A stretch of 64,000 nucleotides of DNA, taken from a bacterium (GTDB taxonomy: Bacteria; Armatimonadota; Fimbriimonadia; Fimbriimonadales; Fimbriimonadaceae). Location of the stretch: assembly GCA_027485645.1 (NCBI GenBank), contig JAIXQR010000002.1, positions 421,416 to 485,415 on the forward strand. Direction: 5' to 3'. How positions within the stretch are numbered: position 1 is the first letter of the stretch; the number at the start of each line of letters is the position of its first letter. Positions 24,882 through 33,941 of this stretch are shown piece by piece. Both the position numbers and the translations under genes were made by a program. Under the pieces are notes generated by a model. It ran no database searches and was not told the DNA's origin. It saw only the letters and a list, made by a program, of their open reading frames with translations.

Positions 24882-27800
24882 TTACGGAGCGGTGACCGTA
24901 ACAACCGCCGCTTTCACGCTATCTGTTCCAATGGATGCGTAAATGTTGCTTGTCGCCGGGGTTCCGCTTCTCGGGAACGTTGTGATCGTGAAGTTGACGG
25001 AGGTTGCTCCGGCCGGAACCGTTACGGTCGTCGGTACGGAAGCCAATGTCGGTTTCTGGCTACTCAACTTCACCACCAAACCACCCGCCGCCGCTGGCCC
25101 ATTCAGCGTCACCGTACCGGTCGTGCTCGTTCCGCCAACTACCGTGCTTGGAGAGATGCTCACCCCCGTGACCACCGGGCGAACGATCCTGAGTTGCTTG
25201 CCCTGCGTCGCCATTCCGGGCAGGTTTGCGTAAATGTATATGGAAAGCGGGTCACCGTTTCTAGCCACCGTCGTGATCGGCACCGAAATCGTGTCAGATC
25301 CTGCCGGGATCGTAACCGTCGCCGGTACCGCAGCAAGCGTCGGCTTCTGGCTCCGCAACTCAACCACTGTGCCTCCCACCGGCGCTGGATAGTCGATCTT
25401 AACTTCCGCACTTGAGGTTGTTCCGCCCGTCACGGTAGCCGGATTGAGCACGATGCTCTTCAAGTTTCGAAGCTTGATCGTAACGTACTGACGCAAACTA
25501 GGCCCAAAGATCCCGGCATAGATATAGACTGTCTTCGCCGTATTTCCTATCGAAGTTACGGGGAACGTTCCGGTAGTCCCGCCCGCCGGAATAACAACGG
25601 TGTCCGGTACCACCACGTCGCTATGATTCAGCGTCAGCCGTACGGGTTGCCCCCCGGTGGGAGCTGGTCCATCAAGTTGCACCGTGCCCTGAGTCGACTC
25701 AAGCGTGCGAAGAACGGTCTGGTTGACGCCTACGAAGATTAGAATTCTGCGAACAACGTTAATCGTGACCGTTTTTGCTCGATACGTCGGACCGGCCGTG
25801 ATGGTAAGAGGTCCCGCGGGCACAGAATTCGTGAAGGTCACTGGAACCGTTAATCGTGACTGTCCCTGAGGCACCACCATAGAAGATGGGAAGGTCACCG
25901 CTCCCGCCCTTGAAGGAGTTAAGGTAACCGGCACTCCGCCCGGCCCGGCCACCGCTTGGAGCGTAAAGGTCATATTCACCGTGCCGCCAGGCGCGACGTC
26001 CGTCGCGCTCGCCGCAAATCCCCCGACGCGTGGGGTCCGAATCTCAAACGGCGTCCGAACCACGCCTGAAACCGCGCTGCTCGCGATCACGTCAACGAAA
26101 CCGTCTGCCGCCACTGGCAAAGTGTTAGCCGTAAAGCTGACAGAAGAAGCTCCCGCCGGAACCGACACCGAACTCGGCACCGTCATGTTTGGACTGTTGG
26201 TCATCAAGCTGACGCGCATTCCGCCCGCCGGTGCCGGAGCAGTCAAGTTCACCTGACCTGTAACGTTTTTGCCACCAACTTCATATGGCGCGGCAAAGGT
26301 GACGGTGAGTCCGCTTACCAAGTTCTCGTAAACGTCAGCGTGAGAGTTGTTACTGTCGTCGAGAAACGGTTGCCAAATGCCTACAACCATACGGCCAGAC
26401 TTTAGATGGAATAGCGGAACGGCTCGCCTATATTCCGTAAAGAAAATCTGCAAATAGTCGGTCAAAGTCGCCGTAGTGTCCGTAATACGATACAGCGCAA
26501 TGTTGCCTGGAGTATCAAAGTTCCCCGGCGACCGGTATTCCTCGGTGAGGTCGACGCCGAGCACATCACCCATAAGGTCAACGTAAGTACCAAACCAGTA
26601 GGAATCCTTGGTTCCGGTCTCTCCGCCGCCGTAATCTATTTCCTCGGTCTGTCCGTCAAATGGACTGTTGATGGTTTGCGAAAGCGTAAAGGTTGCTCCA
26701 TTTGCCGTGTATATCCGCACCACGCCGTCGCCCTCGTATGGGAAACCGACCGCAATACGGTTGCCGCTTACGGCAGTTGAGTTTGCGCTTTCGGGAAGCG
26801 CCACCGTAGCGGCCAGAGTAAGCGTTGTTGGACCAGCGTTGAAAACTTTCAGATTGTTTCCACCAAGCACGGCGACTCGGTTGCCGTCAAAGCTTAGACT
26901 TCTTCCCAACAAATCTTGGGAAGCCCCGACCATTGAAAAGACTTCTTGCCAGACTCCTGCCACCTTCGCAAACATGTAAATCTTTCCGCTCGGGTTAAAA
27001 CCCAGGCCGCCTTCCAGGCCTGTCCGATAACCCGGGGCACCCACAATCAAGCGATCGTCGACAAGTTTAAAGCTATTGTTATTAATGTCGAAAAGTCCGT
27101 CGATTGAAGGAATCTCGGCAACCTGGGCCCAAACCGAACCTGTTCTTTCAAAAATGAATACCGAGGATTGGGCAGCGATTGCTAAACGATTGCCATCTAA
27201 ACTAATGGCGTGGCCAAATTGCATGTAAACCGAAGTATCATTTTGCTGGAAGCCTTGCTGCAAAACCCAATCGGTGCCGTTGTACACAAAAACATAGACC
27301 TTCCCTTGGTGGACGATAAGGTCATCATCTGGTGCACCGACGGCGACGGTAAAGCCGTCGGTTGCAACTGCCGCACCAAAGAGAGTTTCAATGCTTCGGT
27401 CCGTCGGGTGATACAGGCGCTTGGTGAACGACCAATCTGGGTCGACCGTTACAGGGTAGGTCGCGTTACGGTCATCGACCGAGATGAAAAATCCATCCCT
27501 TGTTGGCACCAATTTCGCGGCTAGTCGTCGGTTCTTCGCGTCCCATACCGTCAAGTTATTGTATTGAAACGCGGAACCATCAACTTGGAAATGAAGCGAG
27601 GTCTTGTTCGGCGCAGAAATCTTGCTCGCACCAGATACGGCAACTTTAATAAAGGCATTCCCGGTCTGACCCTCCGGTCGAGACTCAAGCTGGAAAGCGT
27701 GTCGCATCCCTCCGCGAACGTTCAAGTACTGTTCGGTCAGCCCTGCTCGCTTCAATTCGAGCGACGGCCAGCCGAATCGGTCCGTGCCCGTCTTTAGAGC

Positions 27801-28094
27801 CGAAGGAGTCCCTAATGGTCGGACGCTCGAATACCCTTGCCGCCCAACTTCTTTGGCCACAACGCTCAGTCGAGCCACTCCAGATTGAATCGTGGTAACT
27901 CCCGACTCGGAAATCGCGAATTTTGCCTTGGATTGCGCGTGGGTAGCACGATAGCCACCTTCAGCCGCCGGTTCAAACGTCTGGAGCGTCTGCTGCACTA
28001 CCGTTCTCAGGCTCGCACGGTTCTCGATCTTTGTCGCATGCGAGATCGCACCGCAACAGATTGCTACCAAAGCCAATAGTACACGCTTCATCAT
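24882..28094 (-). CDS. Secreted FG-GAP-type propeller protein with five Ig-like repeats (paralog 2)
   Basis: This 1070-residue protein has the same plan as its neighbour: signal peptide (hydrophobic core VLLALVAICCGAIS), N-terminal domain, FG-GAP-like blades (DGFTVAVGAPDDD, DGNRLAIAAQ, DRLIVGAPG) and five Ig-like repeats. The last ~100 residues differ from paralog 1 at only two positions, while the propeller and middle repeats are clearly more divergent. The two genes are separated by 135 bp and point the same way, so they arose by tandem duplication. Ligand and anchoring are unknown. Confidence 0.78.
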   Translation of the reverse strand: MMKRVLLALVAICCGAISHATKIENRASLRTVVQQTLQTFEPAAEGGYRATHAQSKAKFAISESGVTTIQSGVARLSVVAKEVGRQGYSSVRPLGTPSALKTGTDRFGWPSLELKRAGLTEQYLNVRGGMRHAFQLESRPEGQTGNAFIKVAVSGASKISAPNKTSLHFQVDGSAFQYNNLTVWDAKNRRLAAKLVPTRDGFFISVDDRNATYPVTVDPDWSFTKRLYHPTDRSIETLFGAAVATDGFTVAVGAPDDDLIVHQGKVYVFVYNGTDWVLQQGFQQNDTSVYMQFGHAISLDGNRLAIAAQSSVFIFERTGSVWAQVAEIPSIDGLFDINNNSFKLVDDRLIVGAPGYRTGLEGGLGFNPSGKIYMFAKVAGVWQEVFSMVGASQDLLGRSLSFDGNRVAVLGGNNLKVFNAGPTTLTLAATVALPESANSTAVSGNRIAVGFPYEGDGVVRIYTANGATFTLSQTINSPFDGQTEEIDYGGGETGTKDSYWFGTYVDLMGDVLGVDLTEEYRSPGNFDTPGNIALYRITDTTATLTDYLQIFFTEYRRAVPLFHLKSGRMVVGIWQPFLDDSNNSHADVYENLVSGLTVTFAAPYEVGGKNVTGQVNLTAPAPAGGMRVSLMTNSPNMTVPSSVSVPAGASSVSFTANTLPVAADGFVDVIASSAVSGVVRTPFEIRTPRVGGFAASATDVAPGGTVNMTFTLQAVAGPGGVPVTLTPSRAGAVTFPSSMVVPQGQSRLTVPVTFTNSVPAGPLTITAGPTYRAKTVTINVVRRILIFVGVNQTVLRTLESTQGTVQLDGPAPTGGQPVRLTLNHSDVVVPDTVVIPAGGTTGTFPVTSIGNTAKTVYIYAGIFGPSLRQYVTIKLRNLKSIVLNPATVTGGTTSSAEVKIDYPAPVGGTVVELRSQKPTLAAVPATVTIPAGSDTISVPITTVARNGDPLSIYIYANLPGMATQGKQLRIVRPVVTGVSISPSTVVGGTSTTGTVTLNGPAAAGGLVVKLSSQKPTLASVPTTVTVPAGATSVNFTITTFPRSGTPATSNIYASIGTDSVKAAVVTVTAP
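25999..26114. repeat. 116-bp block identical between the tandem paralogs (copy 2)
   Basis: This is the partner of 22639-22754. Both copies lie at the equivalent place in their genes, and the borders are sharp (G versus T immediately after the block). Confidence 0.75.
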
Positions 28095-28209
28095 CTTAGT
28101 CTAAGCCTAACGGAGATCATTCCGACGGCTTCATCACCAGCATTTTTGCTTGATTCGAACGCACCCTGGTTTCTGTTAAGAAGGCATTGTGTAGGTACTC
28201 TGAAGCTTC

Positions 28210-28920
28210 ATGCGACCAAGCGGCCGAACCCCCGACACTATGCGACCCGTTAGCTTCGAACGGGGATTCTCGAAGTTTGCGGAGGGCTCGTGCTTGCTCA
28301 AAATCGGCGAAACCCACATGCTCGTCACTGCAACGGTCGAAGACCGTGTCCCGCCTTTCATGAAAGGTAAGGGAAGCGGCTGGCTCACCGCCGAATACTC
28401 CATGCTTCCACGCTCCGGTCGCCAGCGAAACCAACGCGACCTCATGAAACCAAACGGCCGCTCAATGGAAATTCAGCGCCTTATCGGCCGCGCGCTCCGA
28501 ACTGCCATCGACCTCGAAAAGCTCGGTGAGCGAACCATCACCCTCGACTGCGACGCTATCCAAGCCGACGGTGGCACCCGTTGCGCTGCTATCACAGCGG
28601 GCTACGTCGCCGCCTACGATGCCGTCCGCTGGATGCTGAATAAGCGAATGCTGAAGGAGAACGTCATGCGAGAGCCGATCGCCGCGGTCTCCGTCGGCAT
28701 CTACCGAAACATCGAAGTTTTAGACCTGGATTACGACGAAGATAGCAACGCCGGAACCGACATGAACATCGTCATGACCGCGTCGCAAAAGTTCGTCGAA
28801 ATCCAAGGAACCGCCGAAGCTGCTCCCTTTGGTGTCGATGTCTTAGGAAAACTGCTCAAACTCGGCCAAAAGGGAATTCTTGAACTCGTCGAAGGACAAA
28901 AGGAAGTCCTTGAGATCTAA
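28210..28920 (+). CDS. rph: Ribonuclease PH
   Basis: RNase PH is a phosphate-dependent exoribonuclease that trims tRNA 3' ends. The 236-residue length is typical. The N terminus MRPSGRTPDTMRPV and the motifs GRSMEIQRLIGRALR (family GRTxEIQRLIGRSLR), LDCDAIQADGGTR (phosphate-binding Arg) and DLDYDEDS (catalytic acidic cluster) are all present. It is divergent from the propeller/Ig gene and is followed 19 bp later by a pseudopilin gene on the same strand. Confidence 0.95.
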   Translation: MRPSGRTPDTMRPVSFERGFSKFAEGSCLLKIGETHMLVTATVEDRVPPFMKGKGSGWLTAEYSMLPRSGRQRNQRDLMKPNGRSMEIQRLIGRALRTAIDLEKLGERTITLDCDAIQADGGTRCAAITAGYVAAYDAVRWMLNKRMLKENVMREPIAAVSVGIYRNIEVLDLDYDEDSNAGTDMNIVMTASQKFVEIQGTAEAAPFGVDVLGKLLKLGQKGILELVEGQKEVLEI

Positions 28921-28939
28921 ATCTGTTGTAATGTGAGCG

Positions 28940-29725
28940 ATGCGTCGAGCATTCACCCTCATTGAGCTCCTCGTCGTGATAGCAATCATCGCGATCTTGG
29001 CGGCTATCCTGTTCCCGGTCTTCGCGCAGGCCAAGCTGAGCGCGATCAAAACGAAGGCGCTGGCGCAATCCAAGCAGCTCGCGACCGCTTTGGTGATGTA
29101 TGCCACCGACCACGACGATCACTTCGTACCAGCGTCGCTGCGAAGTGCCCAGCCGGGCGATCCCGAAGTCTGGCCACCAAAGCTGCTTCCATACGTAAAG
29201 AGTAAGGATCTGTTCGTCGCCGCGAACACTCAGGGTGCGTTCGCCGAAAACTGGACCACGCGAAGGAACCAAAACATCGGCTACAACGACGCCACCGGAG
29301 TTGACCTCGCCTCGACCGCCGTGACCGGAGCTGCTCCGGCCGGAACCGAAGGGTTCACCACCGCAGCGTCGTTCTCGCTCGCCGATGAATCGGCAAAGAC
29401 CGGACTGATTGCGTTCACCCCAAACTCGGTTAATGGCAAAGAACGCGGCTACGTCTTTAACCCATACAATGGACCCAACGATCCAAACGGGGCCTACAAC
29501 TTCGGCCTCCCCCTCATCGGAGACGTAAACCTCTGCACCACCCCGTATAAAGGGGTAGATCACTCCGGCAAAGCGCCCGGAGCGCTAAAACCCATCTTCG
29601 CCCGCTATGGCGGTGACGGAAGTGGCAACGGCCAAACTCCGGTCATCTTTGCCGACGGCCACGCCCGGCTGTATTCCGCAAACCGGCTCCAAGTGTTTGG
29701 AGAAGTGATTTGGCGCTTCCGCTAG
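28940..29725 (+). CDS. Pseudopilin-like protein (type II secretion/type IV pilin N terminus)
   Basis: The 261-residue protein begins [19 protein letters not shown], a prepilin cleavage and methylation signal with Ala instead of the usual Gly before Phe. The helix ends in FPVFAQAK, a form common in Armatimonadota. The C-terminal region has VIFADGHARLY, related to the H-X9-DG motif of DUF1559-type proteins, but the His is not at the expected place. Such proteins are processed by prepilin peptidase and built into pseudopili; no assembly genes are nearby. Confidence 0.82.
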   Translation: MRRAFTLIELLVVIAIIAILAAILFPVFAQAKLSAIKTKALAQSKQLATALVMYATDHDDHFVPASLRSAQPGDPEVWPPKLLPYVKSKDLFVAANTQGAFAENWTTRRNQNIGYNDATGVDLASTAVTGAAPAGTEGFTTAASFSLADESAKTGLIAFTPNSVNGKERGYVFNPYNGPNDPNGAYNFGLPLIGDVNLCTTPYKGVDHSGKAPGALKPIFARYGGDGSGNGQTPVIFADGHARLYSANRLQVFGEVIWRFR

Positions 29726-29792
29726 GGATCGTCAAATCCACCCCGTCAACATCAAAAAGGTCAAGTTCTATTCTTGACGAAAGAGTATATTT

Positions 29793-29819
29793 TGATCCGT
29801 CAAACATTTTGGCGGATCA
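29793..29819 (+). promoter_or_regulatory. Hairpin covering the ribosome-binding region of the second pseudopilin gene
   Basis: A 12-base arm at 29793-29804 pairs with 29808-29819 at 11 positions plus one T-G wobble, leaving a 3-base loop. The 3' arm contains GGCGGATCA and ends two bases before the ATG at 29822, where a Shine-Dalgarno sequence would sit. If formed in the mRNA it would hinder initiation. A smaller dyad GTCAAG-N7-CTTGAC lies just upstream at 29760-29778. Confidence 0.55.
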
Positions 29820-29821
29820 GA

Positions 29822-30586
29822 ATGAAGAAAGCCTTTACCCTCATCGAACTTTTGGTCGTGATCGCGATCATCGCGATCCTTGCGGCGATCCTTTTCCCCG
29901 TATTCGCCCAAGCCAAAGTCGCGGCTAAGAAGACCGCCAGCATCAGCAACCTCAAGCAGATCGGGCTGTCCGCCGTCATGTACGTCACCGACAACGAGGC
30001 GTATCCGTTCATGTCCTCGCCCAGCACCCAATCTCCGCGAACCCGCTGGCCGGACTACCTGTATCCCTACATCAAGAACGAGGACGTCTTCCTCGCTCCA
30101 AACGCCGATCCGACCATTTTCGGCAAGGTCTGGGCCCACAACCCAACCAAGAAGTACGGCGGCTACGGTTACAACTTCCAGTATCTCGGCAACTCTCGGT
30201 TCGTAACCGGAAACGCCAACTTCCCGTTCACCGCAACCGAGACCCAAGTTTCAACTCCGGCCCAAACCATCTTTGTCGCCGACACGAACGGCGTCCGACG
30301 CGATAACAACACCGTCGGTGCCGGTGAGTACACGCTCGATCCGCCGCTCAGCTCGAGCCGAGGAAGCGGAAAGGCAAGTGGCTACTATGGCGAAGGCGCC
30401 GAATGCGGTTCCGGTCCAAGGGGATGCCGATCCACTCCGGCCGAACGCCACGCCGGACGAGTCGCCGTCCAGTTCGCCGACGGGCACGCAACGACGATGA
30501 AGCTCGCCGCGATGGACGACTTCGATGGCGACGGCACTCTCGACAACGGCTGGTGGAACGGCAACGCCGATCCAACCAGCCGCTAA
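29822..30586 (+). CDS. Pseudopilin-like protein with H-X9-DG motif
   Basis: I chose the ATG at 29822 because the prepilin signal starts there ([19 protein letters not shown]); the frame continues upstream without meaning. The 254-residue product has the same FPVFAQAK helix end as its neighbour, followed by [22 protein letters not shown], a typical DUF1559-type pattern. The complete H-X9-DG motif is in [15 protein letters not shown] near the C terminus. A role in a pseudopilus or surface assembly is inferred. It converges on rtcB with a 7-bp gap. A stable hairpin precedes its start codon. Confidence 0.85.
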   Translation: MKKAFTLIELLVVIAIIAILAAILFPVFAQAKVAAKKTASISNLKQIGLSAVMYVTDNEAYPFMSSPSTQSPRTRWPDYLYPYIKNEDVFLAPNADPTIFGKVWAHNPTKKYGGYGYNFQYLGNSRFVTGNANFPFTATETQVSTPAQTIFVADTNGVRRDNNTVGAGEYTLDPPLSSSRGSGKASGYYGEGAECGSGPRGCRSTPAERHAGRVAVQFADGHATTMKLAAMDDFDGDGTLDNGWWNGNADPTSR

Positions 30587-30593
30587 ACGAGCC

Positions 30594-31781
30594 TCAATCC
30601 TTGTAAGGATCAAACTCGTTCTCGCCCGCCATCGCCACCCCAAATGGGGTCAACGTGTGCAGGATTTTCACCGTTTCCGCGTGAAATTCCAGCACCTCGT
30701 TAAGTCGCTTGTAGCAATGAGGCGACTCGTCACATCCTGCACCGCGTAGCGTCACACCGGCAGATCGAACCAAGTCGTTCATCATTTCCTGCGTAACCGA
30801 TCCTCCCACCCTTCGGCGCTGGCCATCGACTCGTTTGAGCTTTCCGGCCGCCTGAGTTCGGCTCAGCAGTCGTCCCGCGCCGTGAACCGTCGAGTACAAA
30901 GCGGCCTCCGATCGCTCAGATTCGACGCCCTCTAAGATCACGCTCGGCTCGCCCATGCTGCCACCGACAAAGCCGCGCTGGCCCGGAAACGCCGGGGTCG
31001 CCCCCTTTCGGACCACGAACAGGTTCTCGCCGCCGTGCGTCTCCTGCCAAGCGAAGTTGTGGTGGTTGTGCACCTCGTCCACAATCTCCGCGCCCAGCAG
31101 GTTCGCGACGCGCTGGCAAACCCAGTCGCGACCGGCGTATGCGTACCGCCCCGCCAGCAACATACTTCGCCAGTAGTCTTTGCCCGCCTCGGTCTGCATC
31201 GAGAGCAGTACCGGCGCGGCCATCATTCCGCCGTCGCTCGGCGCTCCGGCAAGTTCAAGAAAGTGCGTGGCAATCCCGTGCCCGAACCCTCGGCTGCCAA
31301 AGTGAACACCAACCCAAACCTGGTCGGTCTGATCCCGGAACAGGTCCACGTAGTGGTTACCCGAGCCAACCGTGCCCAACTGGTTCCGCGCCTTGTCGCG
31401 GACGCTGGCCTGGTTTAAGTAGGCAATGTCCTTCCACGCGCTGTCGTCAAACAGCTCATGGTCGACGGTTTCTTTATTGCGTAACCCGACGCCGAAGCTA
31501 ATCGTGTTCCAAACGTTATCCATGATCCGCTCGACGTCGTTCTCAATGTCCGAAAACGCCAAGCCGAGCCGAACGGCTTTGTTTCCGCAGGCGATGTCAA
31601 ACCCAACTCCCGCCGGACTGACATGGTCACGGTAAGCCACCACGCCGCCAATCGGCATGTTGTAACCCACGTGCCCGTCCGCACAAAGCACCGCCGCCGC
31701 GACGTGCTCATCCCGCGCGCAATTTGCCATCTGAACACGCGTGTTTTCATCGTGATCTCCGAAGATCAAAAAGTCCTTCAT
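30594..31781 (-). CDS. rtcB: RNA-splicing ligase RtcB family protein
   Basis: RtcB joins RNA ends carrying 2',3'-cyclic phosphate (or 3'-phosphate) and 5'-OH, using GTP and manganese. The 395-residue product shows the metal-site residues in VGFDIACGN, GSGNHYVD, VHFGSRGFGH and EVHNHHNF, and the guanylylated His in STVHGAGR. The ATG at 31781 has a strong AAGGAG ribosome-binding site (31790-31795). Length and the HNHHNF block suit the shorter bacterial RtcB group. RtcA and archease are not adjacent, so its RNA repair role is inferred from family. Confidence 0.92.
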   Translation of the reverse strand: MKDFLIFGDHDENTRVQMANCARDEHVAAAVLCADGHVGYNMPIGGVVAYRDHVSPAGVGFDIACGNKAVRLGLAFSDIENDVERIMDNVWNTISFGVGLRNKETVDHELFDDSAWKDIAYLNQASVRDKARNQLGTVGSGNHYVDLFRDQTDQVWVGVHFGSRGFGHGIATHFLELAGAPSDGGMMAAPVLLSMQTEAGKDYWRSMLLAGRYAYAGRDWVCQRVANLLGAEIVDEVHNHHNFAWQETHGGENLFVVRKGATPAFPGQRGFVGGSMGEPSVILEGVESERSEAALYSTVHGAGRLLSRTQAAGKLKRVDGQRRRVGGSVTQEMMNDLVRSAGVTLRGAGCDESPHCYKRLNEVLEFHAETVKILHTLTPFGVAMAGENEFDPYKD

Positions 31782-32157
31782 TTGGTATCTCCTTCTGAGG
31801 CAGCCCGGCGCGGAGCATCTGATTGGAGGGCAGAAACCCGACGCCAAGCCACTGACAAGGGAGCCACCACGCCTCCAAAACGGGGCAACTCCAAGAGAGA
31901 ATCAGGGGGTCGGAAGACTTTTTGCGTATTCGCGACCCGAGGTGTTCGAGGGTCGCGAAACTGAGAAAACTAACTCATCCAAACTCGACCCAGGCACAAA
32001 CGAGGATATAGACTGCCGGCAAAGAGCCCGCAATCTCCATGTATCGTTTGTGTGGGACGATTTCGTCGCATCGCGGTCAAGGTACCAGAGCCAATACAAA
32101 TAGAGTCAAGTATCGTGCTGACTTTGTGCGGTGGATTGCGTCTATCCTTAAAAGAGT
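31782..32157. other. Divergent intergenic region between rtcB and the ABC exporter
   Basis: This 376-bp stretch holds the rtcB leader and ribosome-binding site, a perfect dyad at 31929-31959 and the short upstream region of the ABC gene. I saw no tRNA or known riboswitch in it. Confidence 0.5.
31929..31959. promoter_or_regulatory. Perfect 10-bp dyad, possible operator
   Basis: Arms TTCGCGACCC (31929-31938) and GGGTCGCGAA (31950-31959) are perfectly complementary around an 11-base centre. It lies between divergent genes, about 150 bp from the rtcB start and 200 bp from the exporter start. It lacks a T run after either arm, so an operator or mRNA structure is more likely than a terminator. Confidence 0.45.
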
Positions 32158-33933
32158 TTGAGATCATTCCGCCGCACCCTGGAATTTCTCATGCCCTACC
32201 GGGCGCGAGTGATCGGTGCCGTTATCCTCACTTTGCTGGTTACGGTGCTGCAGATCGTGCCGCCCAGAATTTATCAGGCCGCCATCGATGGCCCGATCAA
32301 ATCTGCCCTCCGCGACAAGTCCGACGCGAACATCGCCGCTGCAAACACAACCCTTTTCTGGATCGCCATGGGGCTCATTGGGGTCATCGCCGTCCGGAAC
32401 ATCTTCAGCTTTGTTCACAGCAACCTGCTCAACTGGATCGGGCATCGATTCGTCTTCGATCTCCGTTTCAAAACTTGGCAGCACCTTCAGCGCCTGAGCC
32501 TTGCCTTCCACAACCAAACCCAAACCGGAAAGATCATGGCCCGCATCACGGCGGACATTGAGCTCATTCAAGGTCTCATCCAAGGGCAGTTGGTCACCTT
32601 CATCAGCGACATCGTTACGCTGGTCACCGTGCTGGGCATGCTCTTCTTCCTGGAATGGCGACTTGCCACGGCCATCCTGCTGCTTGTCCCCTTCTATGTC
32701 GTTTCCTATCTGTTCTTCCTAAAGCACATTCGCGAAGTCAGCCAGGAGCAGCGCAAGTATTACGACGAGATGCTCGGCAAGCTGGCCGAGAAGATCGCCG
32801 GAATCCAAGTCGTCAAGGCCTTCGTTCGCGAAGACTCGGAGCGCGAGAGCTTCATGGCTTCCGTCCGAAAGAAGTTCGCCGTAGACATGCGGCAGGTCCA
32901 CCTCAACCGTCAACTCGGCCTAGTCAGCGGTGCGATCTCCGCCCTCGGAACCGGAGCGGTCTATGCCTTCGGCGGCCAAATGGTTCAGAACGGAGAAATG
33001 ACGACCGGAAAGCTGGTCGCCATGACCTTCTACATCGGCTTCATTTTCAACCCCGCCGTCCGTGTAGTGGACTTCAACAACGCACTCCAATGGGCGGTTA
33101 GCGCGATGGATCGCGTCTTCCAAACCCTCGACACCCGACCCGAGATCGAAGACAGCCCGAACGCGACCAACCTTCCGCCTATTCACGGCGTTGTGGAGTT
33201 CCGAGACGTCACCTTCGCCTACCAAGACGGGCGCCCGGTGGTGGAAGACCTCAACTTAACCGTTAAAGAAGGGGAAGTTGTCGCCCTCGTCGGCCCGAGC
33301 GGAGCCGGGAAGACCACCCTCATGAATCTCCTCATGCGGTTCTGGGATCCGACGCGTGGGCAAGTGCTCATTGATGGTCAAGACATTCGCGAGGTCCGCC
33401 TAGAATCGCTCCGCCGCCAAGTGAGCATGGTCGCGCAGGAGAACGTCCTCTTCAGCGTCAGCATCCTGGAGAACATCAAGTACGGCAAGCGCGACGCTAC
33501 CGACGAGGAAGCCCTCGCTGCTGCGCGTACGGCTGACCTAGACAGCTTTGTCGACACCCTTCCCGACGGCTACGAGACCATGATCGGCGAAGAAGGGATT
33601 AAGCTTTCGGGCGGTCAAAAGCAGCGCCTAGCGCTGGCACGTGCTCTCGTCACAGACCCACGAATCCTCATCCTCGACGACGTAACCAGCGCCCTCGATG
33701 GTGAAACCGAAGCCCGCGTCCAAGATGCCTTGCGTCAGGTGATGCAGGGCCGCACGACCTTCATCATTGCGCACCGATTGTCGAGCGTAGTCGCAGCAGA
33801 TCGAATTCTGGTTATCGAGAACGGCAAGATCGTAGACATGGGTACGCACTTCGAGCTGATCGATCGTCCCGGAATCTACCAAGAGACGTACCACGAACAG
33901 TTCCGCTCCGCCCTAGATTTGGTCCGCGCCTGA
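32158..33933 (+). CDS. ABC exporter, fused membrane and ATPase domains
   Basis: This type IV exporter half-transporter has 591 residues. Six membrane helices lie in residues ~1-310, then a nucleotide-binding domain with Walker A GPSGAGKTT, Q-loop VAQENVLF, signature LSGGQKQRLALARAL, Walker B RILILDDVTSALD and H-loop IIAHRLS. The residue after the Walker B Asp, normally the catalytic Glu, is Asp508. A TTG at 32158 is the likely start since the typical N terminus (RRTLEFLMPYR) begins there; an ATG at 32191 is the alternative. The substrate may be lipid, drug or peptide. No partner subunit is nearby. Confidence 0.9.
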   Translation: MRSFRRTLEFLMPYRARVIGAVILTLLVTVLQIVPPRIYQAAIDGPIKSALRDKSDANIAAANTTLFWIAMGLIGVIAVRNIFSFVHSNLLNWIGHRFVFDLRFKTWQHLQRLSLAFHNQTQTGKIMARITADIELIQGLIQGQLVTFISDIVTLVTVLGMLFFLEWRLATAILLLVPFYVVSYLFFLKHIREVSQEQRKYYDEMLGKLAEKIAGIQVVKAFVREDSERESFMASVRKKFAVDMRQVHLNRQLGLVSGAISALGTGAVYAFGGQMVQNGEMTTGKLVAMTFYIGFIFNPAVRVVDFNNALQWAVSAMDRVFQTLDTRPEIEDSPNATNLPPIHGVVEFRDVTFAYQDGRPVVEDLNLTVKEGEVVALVGPSGAGKTTLMNLLMRFWDPTRGQVLIDGQDIREVRLESLRRQVSMVAQENVLFSVSILENIKYGKRDATDEEALAAARTADLDSFVDTLPDGYETMIGEEGIKLSGGQKQRLALARALVTDPRILILDDVTSALDGETEARVQDALRQVMQGRTTFIIAHRLSSVVAADRILVIENGKIVDMGTHFELIDRPGIYQETYHEQFRSALDLVRA

Positions 33934-33941
33934 CCGTTCCG

